A stretch of DNA of 37,416 bases from an uncultured bacterium (GTDB taxonomy: Bacteria; Verrucomicrobiota; Verrucomicrobiia; CAIQCK01), in the NCBI GenBank assembly GCA_903870275.1, contig CAIQCK010000099.1:1-37416 (forward strand), read 5' to 3'. How positions within the stretch are numbered: position 1 is the first letter of the stretch; the number at the start of each line of letters is the position of its first letter. Shown one piece after another: positions 32,138 to 37,416 of this stretch. The translations under genes and the position numbers were made by a program. The notes under the pieces are model-generated. The model searched no databases, was not told the DNA's origin, and saw nothing but the letters and a program-made list of their open reading frames with translations.

Positions 32138-35100
32138 TCATTTCGTCTGGGCTTCGGATGCAACGTTCAGTGTCACCGGGCCAAGCAAGCCGGATTCGAC
32201 GAGCGGGTCGTCTTTCTTCCAGAGCCGCCAGCTTGTGAACGTGTAGCGGCCGGTTGGGCTGGGCTTACCTTCACCAAGCCACGCAGGCCAGGACTTGAGC
32301 GTGCCGCCTTTGTTGCGGTTGCTGTCTTCGGGGAGTTGTTCGTCGCCAATCTGGCGATTGATCCAGAGGTTGACGACGCGGAGTTCCAGCGTGTTGTCGC
32401 CGGCCTTGAGCGCGCCGGTCACATCCACGCGGAACGGCGATTTCCAGAGAATGCCGAGCGGCTTCCCGTTGAGCGTCACATCAGCCATCACCACGACTTT
32501 GCCAAGATCCAAAAAGATTTTGGATTTTGGATTTTGGATTTTGGATTGGAACGTCGTGCGATAAACCGCCGTGCCGGAATAGTAGCGGATGCCCGGCTCC
32601 GGGCGCTTGCTCCAGTCGTCGAGAGAACCGAACGTCACCGGCACCGCCGGACCGCCCCACTTCGGATCGAAGCTGACCTGCCACGCACCGCCGATTTCCT
32701 GCAACGGTTTTAGCTCGTCCCAGTTCTTCGCATTCGCCACTTGCGGCTTGCCGCTTGCCGTCTGGCGAAACACGACGAAGACCGAGCCGCTCGGGTCGAA
32801 ACGAATCGGCACGCGCGTGCAACCACCGGCTTCGCTCCACGCCGCCGCAGGCTGGACGCGACCGGTGTCCGGCCACCACAGTTCCGGCTGTTTGCCGCTC
32901 ACGCGGAACGTGCAAACGGCGTCGTCCGGTTCCTGGCTCTTGTTCGCGACAAAATACACATCGGCGGAACCGATAACGTGGTGGATGTAACGCAGGCTGT
33001 TGGTCGGGTTGCTTGTCGTGCACGCAAAATCGGGCGGCACACCCATCTTCGCCAGCAAGCGGCAGGGAATGTTGATGTCCAGCGTCGTGTCCACACTCTC
33101 CGGCCCCTCTTCCAGTTCGCCCCACGGCCCCATGCCGACCGGACCGAGTTGCAACGCCGCGCGCCAGCCGGCCACGGGGCCACTGTGTGTCTTCCAATTG
33201 CCGCCGGCGGTCATCGAGGTTTCCCACGCGGGGTCGGAGAACATTTTCTCCGTGCGCCCGTTGCGATACTTAATGTGGAGCGCGGCGATGAACCCGGCGG
33301 GATTCGGCGTGTCCAGCGTATTCACCGCAGTGACGGCGATGACGTTCACGCCGGGCTTGAGCATCGCGCCGACGCTCATCCCGTAGGCGCGCTTGAAATT
33401 CTCGCCGTTGCCAGCGCGCCGGCCGTTGACCCAGCATTCAAACGTGTTGTCGGCGGTCATCAACAACTTCGCCGAGGCGACTTCGCCGTCCACATTGATG
33501 ACGCGGCGAAAGTAACGCGTGCCCGGCGGGGCGCTGCGCTCGGGATGACCTTCGGGAAACCAAATCCATTTTGCGCCGACGAGCGAGGCGGTATCGTCCG
33601 AAGCGGCCTCTTGGACTTTGCACAGTTCGCGTCCCCAAATCACACAGCCCTTGCCGAACCGCCGCTCGGCGAGTTCGGCGGGCGGCGCACCACCACCCCA
33701 GATTTCATGGACGAGCAACTTCACCTCGGCGTCACACGCCGGGTAATCCCGCAGGCTGGGCGACTTCACCGGCGGATTGCCGAGCACGGTCGCGCCGGCA
33801 TTGACGAGATCGCGCACCTTCCGCAAGAGCCGCGGCGTCATCGTTTCCGCCTGCGGCAGCACCAGCATCCGGTAGCTCATTCCGCCAGGCAACACCAGAT
33901 GCCCCTTGTTCACCCTCATGAGCTTTAGCAGGGCCTCCACCGGACAGCCGTCGAAGTTGTAACCGGGCCGGTCGGATTGTGTGGCGGGCACGACCTCGAA
34001 CGAGGAGCTGCCGGATTTCACCGGCGACGCGAACCGCTGCGGCGAGTTTTCCGGCGTGAGGAAACAAAGGTCCGCCACGAAATTTCCCTGCTGCAACAGA
34101 TACTGGCAGCGCGCGAGATACTCGTGCCACGCCCGCGACATCTCCCACCACGTCTGCGTGCGTTCGTAGTGCAGTCCCCACGGCCCCATGCTCATGCCCG
34201 GCGGACGATCGGGATTCGTCCAGGGCTGGAGCGCGTAGCGGTGAAACACAAACCGGTTGATGCCCTCGCAAAACGCCCAGTCGCCGAGGTCCTTGATGAC
34301 GGCGGGATGGCCCTGCCACTTTTCCGTGTTCATCGCCGTGAACGCCTCCGCGCCGAGGATGCGCCTGCCCCAAACGTGCGCGGCCGATGCCATCTCGGTG
34401 CAACTGTACGCCGCGCCGAACTTCGGCCACGACCAGAACTCCGCCATCGGCTCGTCCGCGCGGCCCGCATAGGCCATGTCGTCGGTCGGCGAGCCGTCGT
34501 AGGCTTCGATGGAGAGCCGCATGCCGTGGCGGTGGGCGAGTTCGCGGAAATGCCCGGCGTAGTTTTCGCAAAGCAGGTCGTTGGCCGTCTGCCGCACGTC
34601 CCAGAGGAATCGCTCGGAGACTTCGAGGCTGTCCACGACGCGGCCGGAGATCACCGGCAGCCACGGCAGCGGGTCGTAACCACGCAGCCGCTGAAACTCC
34701 TCGCGGAACTTCGGCGTCCAGTTCTGCGAGCCGACCTCCCAACTGTCAATGTGCGTCGAGACGAGCGTGCGCTTCTCGCCGGCGAGCGAGCGGTTCTCCG
34801 CGATGAGCTTGCCCATGAGGCCGTTGAAGTGAACCTCCGCGGCTTCCTTGCTGAGCTTGTCGCACTCCAAGCCGCGGCCTTCGAGCGGCGCGGGATGATT
34901 GTCCTTGCCGGTCGTCGTGTGCCCCATGCGCAACAGCGTCCATTGGCCGGCGGGCGCGTCCCACGCGAGGCGGCCGTCCTTGCCGAGCTTCGCCGTCAGG
35001 TTCACGATCCGCTCGCGCGCCACGACCGCGTCCGCCGCCACCTTGGGAAATGTCGCGTGCAACGGGACCTCCTCCTTCGTGGCGGCCGACTTGCCGCTGA

Positions 35101-35653
35101 TATGGGCGATCACGTAATTCGTCGCCGGCGTGGGATAGGCGAAGACGGCGATGTCGCGATAAAAATCCTTGTTCGCTTTCGGCTGCGGCAGCACGGCGTC
35201 GAAATGTCGCGCCCCCACGACGTTCGTCTCGGTCCAAACGATCCGTTGCATGGAAAGCTCCGGCGTAATCCACGGCCCGCCGCTGCCGCACCAGCCGGCG
35301 TCGTTGTTCATGTTCACCTGCAAGCCGAGCCGGTGCGCCTCGTTGCAGATGTGCTTGAACATCTCCCTCCAGAGCGGCCCGCCAAACCGCGCCGGCCCTT
35401 GCGGCGCGCCCTGGTCGGTTTCCATGTAAAGCACGCCGCCGATGCCGGCGCGCTTCATCGCTTCGAGATCGGCCGTGATGCCTTCGCGCGAGAGATTGCC
35501 ATCGAGCGGAAACCAATAAACCCACGGCCGGGCCGACGGCGGCGGCGTGACGAAGCCTTGTGCGAGATCATCCCCTGCCGCCGGGCCGGCGCCTGCTGCC
35601 GCCAGGCACACCATGCTCAAAATCCCCGCCAGCCATCGTGATTGATGTTGCAT
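32138..35653 (-). CDS. Secreted GH106 alpha-L-rhamnosidase-type hydrolase, long paralog
   Basis: A 1171-residue protein. The start at 35653 has AAAGGAG six bases upstream, and a signal peptide follows (SRWLAGILSMVCLAAAGAGP); an upstream in-frame extension is not supported. Catalytic-part motifs parallel the downstream paralog: RPWVYWFPLDGNLSREGITA, LGLQVNMNNDAGWCGSGGPW, HIDSWEVGSQNWTPKFREEF, RLRGYDPLPWLPVISGRVVD and GAEAFTAMNTEKWQGHPAVI. About residues 710-830 hold an inserted jelly-roll-like domain (KWIWFPEGHPERSAPPGTRY, MTADNTFECWVNGRRAGNG) absent from the paralog. The C-terminal sandwich reads FLDLGKVVVMADVTLNGKPL. It is the first gene of the operon. Expected to remove alpha-L-rhamnosyl groups outside the cytoplasm; the substrate is not known. 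Confidence 0.9.
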   Translation of the reverse strand: MQHQSRWLAGILSMVCLAAAGAGPAAGDDLAQGFVTPPPSARPWVYWFPLDGNLSREGITADLEAMKRAGIGGVLYMETDQGAPQGPARFGGPLWREMFKHICNEAHRLGLQVNMNNDAGWCGSGGPWITPELSMQRIVWTETNVVGARHFDAVLPQPKANKDFYRDIAVFAYPTPATNYVIAHISGKSAATKEEVPLHATFPKVAADAVVARERIVNLTAKLGKDGRLAWDAPAGQWTLLRMGHTTTGKDNHPAPLEGRGLECDKLSKEAAEVHFNGLMGKLIAENRSLAGEKRTLVSTHIDSWEVGSQNWTPKFREEFQRLRGYDPLPWLPVISGRVVDSLEVSERFLWDVRQTANDLLCENYAGHFRELAHRHGMRLSIEAYDGSPTDDMAYAGRADEPMAEFWSWPKFGAAYSCTEMASAAHVWGRRILGAEAFTAMNTEKWQGHPAVIKDLGDWAFCEGINRFVFHRYALQPWTNPDRPPGMSMGPWGLHYERTQTWWEMSRAWHEYLARCQYLLQQGNFVADLCFLTPENSPQRFASPVKSGSSSFEVVPATQSDRPGYNFDGCPVEALLKLMRVNKGHLVLPGGMSYRMLVLPQAETMTPRLLRKVRDLVNAGATVLGNPPVKSPSLRDYPACDAEVKLLVHEIWGGGAPPAELAERRFGKGCVIWGRELCKVQEAASDDTASLVGAKWIWFPEGHPERSAPPGTRYFRRVINVDGEVASAKLLMTADNTFECWVNGRRAGNGENFKRAYGMSVGAMLKPGVNVIAVTAVNTLDTPNPAGFIAALHIKYRNGRTEKMFSDPAWETSMTAGGNWKTHSGPVAGWRAALQLGPVGMGPWGELEEGPESVDTTLDINIPCRLLAKMGVPPDFACTTSNPTNSLRYIHHVIGSADVYFVANKSQEPDDAVCTFRVSGKQPELWWPDTGRVQPAAAWSEAGGCTRVPIRFDPSGSVFVVFRQTASGKPQVANAKNWDELKPLQEIGGAWQVSFDPKWGGPAVPVTFGSLDDWSKRPEPGIRYYSGTAVYRTTFQSKIQNPKSKIFLDLGKVVVMADVTLNGKPLGILWKSPFRVDVTGALKAGDNTLELRVVNLWINRQIGDEQLPEDSNRNKGGTLKSWPAWLGEGKPSPTGRYTFTSWRLWKKDDPLVESGLLGPVTLNVASEAQTK
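32516..32549 (-). repeat. In-frame 7-nt tandem repeat in the first GH106 gene
   Basis: In gene sense: four perfect ATCCAAA units plus ATC, encoding SKIQNPKSKI directly before FLDLGKVVVMADV. This is the most regular of the three copies, suggesting the youngest or least mutated. Confidence 0.88.
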
Positions 35654-36125
35654 TGGTTTCTCCTTTGTTCGTCGAGCCTCGAAGTTTGCGGCCCGCAGTT
35701 TAGGACAGGCCGCGCCGCGCGTCCATGATGATGTGCGCAAACCGACGATGTGACACAAATGCTCCCGCGCTGCCAAGCCACCTCTTGGTTCTTCACTGTT
35801 ATCAGTCGGCATCCGTTGGCCGTTTCCGACCCGGACGGTTGGCAGAGACTTGGTGCATACATCCGCATTCCAAGGACATCAGCTCCGTTCTTTCGCACGG
35901 TTGGAGAGACCGAAGAGGCGCACGTCTGGTAGGGAAATTTCCTATATAAGAGCAGGAACTGTTCCTATGGCCTGTTTCAAACACATGAGTAAGATTTGAG
36001 TATTGTCGTTTGTAAATTGCGACTCCTCGCGAGAAGTGGTCGGCCAACGAGGGAGAATCGGAGGCAGGTTTAACCCGGCTGGCCCGATGACTGCCGCGTG
36101 AAGGCAGGAAGGAGTTGGAGATGTT
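35654..36125. other. Intergenic region upstream of the GH106 operon and of the small Cys-rich array
   Basis: No convincing gene; the frames present overlap each other and lack domains or good RBS. The region must hold the divergent promoters for the GH106 operon (minus) and the small-protein array (plus). CCTATATAAGAG at 35941-35952 could be a -10-like element, followed at 35954-35966 by the perfect palindrome AGGAACTGTTCCT, an operator candidate. GGAAGGAGTTGGAG at about 36108-36121 is a strong ribosome-binding site for the array. Confidence 0.45.
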
Positions 36126-36473
36126 GTGAACACGGTCGCATTGAGCAGCAGTGAACGGAAGCCGGGCCAGTCAAAGCCCCGATGGCCCGATCCCAGCAGA
36201 ACAAACAGCCACGCCACGCAGACAGAGAATCCATCCAGTGGCAGCCAGCCGAAGAAAAGCACCAGCAAAGAACTCCGCGCCTACATCTCGCCGATGTGCC
36301 GGGCGGAAGTCATTAAAGGGGTGGATGCCGCGGACTGTTTGGCGGAGCCGATCTTCTATTGCGAACACAGGCACTATTTCGGTCGTCACTGCTTTTGCAT
36401 GCATCCGCAGAAGCACGAGATCGCTGCCCGCACGAAGGCTGGGGAGCGCGCAAAAGAACTGCGAACGACATGA
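36126..36473 (+). CDS. Small Cys/His-rich protein, tandem paralog 1
   Basis: A 115-residue protein from GTG 36126 with a strong Shine-Dalgarno (GGAAGGAG). The first about 50 residues are polar and Ser/Lys/Pro-rich (KPGQSKPRWPDPSRTNSHAT). The C-terminal part holds the shared domain: YISPMCRAEVIKGVDAADCL, then FYCEHRHYFGRHCFCMHPQK and HEIAARTKAGERAKE. The pattern C-x13-C-x8-C-E...FC-x-HP-x-[KR]-x3-AAR recurs in the next two genes. Clustered Cys and His suggest zinc binding. Its stop overlaps the ATG of paralog 2 (ATGA, 36470-36473), so the array is translated as an operon. I do not recognise the family. Confidence 0.7.
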   Translation: MNTVALSSSERKPGQSKPRWPDPSRTNSHATQTENPSSGSQPKKSTSKELRAYISPMCRAEVIKGVDAADCLAEPIFYCEHRHYFGRHCFCMHPQKHEIAARTKAGERAKELRTT

Positions 36474-36715
36474 ACTCCTGCGATTCCGAGAAGCATCCCA
36501 TCCAACGGACTTCCGGTCCCCGCTGTCTGCCCAACCCCACCATCTGCCGGGGCCAGATCGTATTGAAGCCTGACATCGTGCGATGCCGCGTGCACTGGCC
36601 CATCTACTGCATCCATGCCCATCGAGCCCACCGCCACTATTTCTTCTGCAACCATCCCGACCGGCTCAAACTCGCCGCGCGGGGAGTGAATGCGATAGAT
36701 AGACACGCCGCGTAA
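36470..36715 (+). CDS. Small Cys/His-rich protein, tandem paralog 2
   Basis: An 81-residue protein from the ATG overlapping the previous stop. The N-terminus (MNSCDSEKHPIQRTSGPRCL) has two Cys not found in the paralogs. The shared domain is IVRCRVHWPIYCIHAHRAHR, then HYFFCNHPDRLKLAARGVNA: C, C-x-H in place of C-E, then FFCNHPDRLKLAAR matching FC-x-HP-x-[KR]-x3-AAR. It is the most divergent of the three. No signal peptide or membrane segment. A metal-binding fold is inferred from Cys/His spacing. Confidence 0.65.
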   Translation: MNSCDSEKHPIQRTSGPRCLPNPTICRGQIVLKPDIVRCRVHWPIYCIHAHRAHRHYFFCNHPDRLKLAARGVNAIDRHAA

Positions 36716-36727
36716 GAAGGAAATCCC

Positions 36728-36973
36728 GTGAGCCCAAACCTATTAGAGCAACGCACGAGCGACAAATCCCACGCGCTCATCCCGCCGCGGTGCCGGGCGC
36801 GAGCCATCAAAGGGAATGACGACGTGGATTGTTTGGTGGAACGGACGACTCATTGCGAATACAGGGAGACGTTCGACTTCAGTGACTTTTGCACGCATCC
36901 GCGCAAGCAGGAGATCGCCGCCCGCACGGAGCCGGAGACGCGTGGTAAGAGCGGGAAGAAACCGACGCTGTAA
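36728..36973 (+). CDS. Small Cys/His-rich protein, tandem paralog 3
   Basis: An 81-residue protein from GTG 36728, with AAGAAGGA six bases upstream and 12 bases after the stop of paralog 2. The shared domain LIPPRCRARAIKGNDDVDCL, then HCEYRETFDFSDFCTHPRKQ and EIAARTEPETR aligns almost end to end with paralog 1: CRAxxIKGxDxxDCLxE, CE, FC-x-HP-x-K-x-EIAART. The basic C-terminus (RGKSGKKPTL) may contact nucleic acid. Function unknown. Confidence 0.68.
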   Translation: MSPNLLEQRTSDKSHALIPPRCRARAIKGNDDVDCLVERTTHCEYRETFDFSDFCTHPRKQEIAARTEPETRGKSGKKPTL

Positions 36974-37080
36974 ACAGTTTCGCAGGACGCCACACGCGCG
37001 GCACCTATTTCCATCCACATGGACGTGCGTGATCTTCCCTTGCAGCAAGACGAGCCGGACTGGCGTTTTGCGCCGCCCCG

Positions 37081-37112
37081 AAAAGCCCCGGCCTTCACCG
37101 GCCGCGGCTTTT
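37081..37112 (+). terminator. Terminator-like hairpin after the Cys-rich array
   Basis: AAAAGCCCCGGCC and GGCCGCGGCTTTT pair over 13 positions with one mismatch around TTCACC, followed by CGTTT. It lies 107 bases after the stop of paralog 3. Symmetry would let it end transcripts from either side. Confidence 0.55.
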
Positions 37113-37156
37113 CGTTTGGGGCGGCCCGGAGGGCCCGCCGAAACCAGCCCGGTGCT

Positions 37157-37175
37157 AAAGGGCGTGTTGCCCAAA
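37157..37175. repeat. Copy of the outer arm of the nested repeat element
   Basis: AAAGGGCGTGTTGCCCAAA matches the reverse complement of 20281-20297, the right outer arm of the element at 20020-20299, and continues with the same CG two bases later. GGGC...GCCC is a mini-hairpin. No matching second arm is visible before the right edge. Confidence 0.7.
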
Positions 37176-37249
37176 TCGCGTTGTGCCTCTGATGTTCAAT
37201 CGTCCCTACGGGACTCAACCCCGTTGCGATCACGATTTCCGCCAGTGAA

Positions 37250-37341
37250 GAGACTGTCTCAAAAGTTTTCAGCGGGGGGGGGTGGTTGAGAGCGTGGTCG
37301 GAGCGTTGGGGAACGAAGGCGGCAAAGAAGACGACGGAGGG
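37250..37341. mobile_element. Possible insertion-sequence terminus
   Basis: GAGACTGTCTCAAAAGTTTT resembles termini of several insertion-sequence families. It is followed by a run of nine G and, further right, a truncated minus-strand reading frame that could be the end of a transposase. No partner terminus can be seen because the window stops, so this is weak. Confidence 0.3.
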
Positions 37342-37416
37342 TCAAACCAACGCGAAGATCGCCGCCGGCCAGTTCCCCGGCGTAGGTCGCTGCTGCCGCC
37401 AACGTCGGTAGAGTTC
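37342..37416 (-). CDS. C-terminal end of an unidentified protein (runs off right edge)
   Basis: Minus-strand frame open from the right edge to TGA at 37342-37344, reading ELYRRWRQQRPTPGNWPAAI and FALV before the stop. Only 24 codons are visible, with composition typical of basic DNA-acting proteins. Its proximity to the GAGACTGTCTC terminus suggests a transposase C-terminus, but the family cannot be named. Confidence 0.3.
   Translation of the reverse strand, partial: ELYRRWRQQRPTPGNWPAAIFALV

Larger units (their letters stand above)
36974..37249. other. Intergenic region after the Cys-rich array
   Basis: No supported gene; a 57-codon frame at 37019-37192 reads through the hairpin and repeat and looks spurious. 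The region holds the terminator-like hairpin at 37081-37112, a repeat arm at 37157-37175, and the small hairpin CGTCCCTACGGGACT near 37201. Confidence 0.5.

Noticed and set aside
37019..37192. 57-codon frame MDVRDLPLQQDEPD...
   Set aside because: It runs through the terminator-like hairpin and the repeat arm, has no clear RBS and no domain.

Overview
The window looks like chromosomal DNA of a GC-rich, free-living environmental bacterium. The best fit is Verrucomicrobiota (Pedosphaera/Limisphaera-like), with Planctomycetota as the alternative. I infer this from gene content: secreted PQQ-type beta-propellers, a DUF2934 protein, a cytochrome c / formylglycine-enzyme-like fusion with a hydrazine-synthase-alpha-like middle section, GH106 rhamnosidases next to a uroporphyrinogen-decarboxylase-family protein, and abundant palindromic repeats and small spacer elements. 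No rRNA, tRNA, CRISPR array or intact transposon was recognised.

Left part (1-9.7 kb). A secreted PQQ-type propeller runs off the left edge on the minus strand. Next comes a coupled plus-strand pair, a small lipoprotein with an Ada-like metal site and an S1/P1 nuclease. A minus-strand cluster (8362 down to 3192) follows: DUF2934 protein, AAC(3)-type acetyltransferase, UbiA-like EboC, an alkaline-phosphatase/phosphodiesterase-fold protein, a sugar-phosphate-isomerase-like TIM barrel and EboE. This is part of the ebo metabolite-traffic locus; its EboA, EboB and EboD partners are not in the window. A D,D-carboxypeptidase lies divergently from it.

Middle (9.6-20 kb, plus strand). A CHASE3-PAS-GAF-PAS sensor without an output domain sits between an 84-bp gene fragment and the intact Tat-secreted gene that the fragment derives from. 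Then come a 1333-residue secreted cytochrome/FGE-like fusion, a lower-GC zinc-ribbon protein, another secreted propeller and a small membrane protein. From 19.9 to 21.3 kb there is no convincing gene, but there is a nested inverted-repeat element and a 245-bp tandem duplication.

Right part (21.3-37.4 kb). dhaK, dhaL and an lsrF-type aldolase/thiolase lie in one plus-strand unit, ending at a strong bidirectional terminator. Converging on it is a six-gene minus-strand glycan operon (35653 down to 24107): two GH106 alpha-L-rhamnosidase-type enzymes, a UroD-family protein, a GH63/MGH1-like hydrolase, a lipocalin-like protein and a GH99-like protein. Three of its genes are joined by ATGA overlaps. 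Together these suggest breakdown of a rhamnose-containing glycan, possibly feeding a DHA/DHAP-level kinase-aldolase step (inference). The right end has a tandem array of three small Cys/His-rich paralogous proteins that I do not recognise, then a terminator-like hairpin, repeats and a possible insertion-sequence end.

The most unusual signals are the tandem Cys-rich paralogs, the in-frame 7-nt tandem repeats encoding the same SKIQNPKSKI-like linker in three secreted-protein genes, the nested palindromic element, and the incomplete ebo locus carrying an acetyltransferase.
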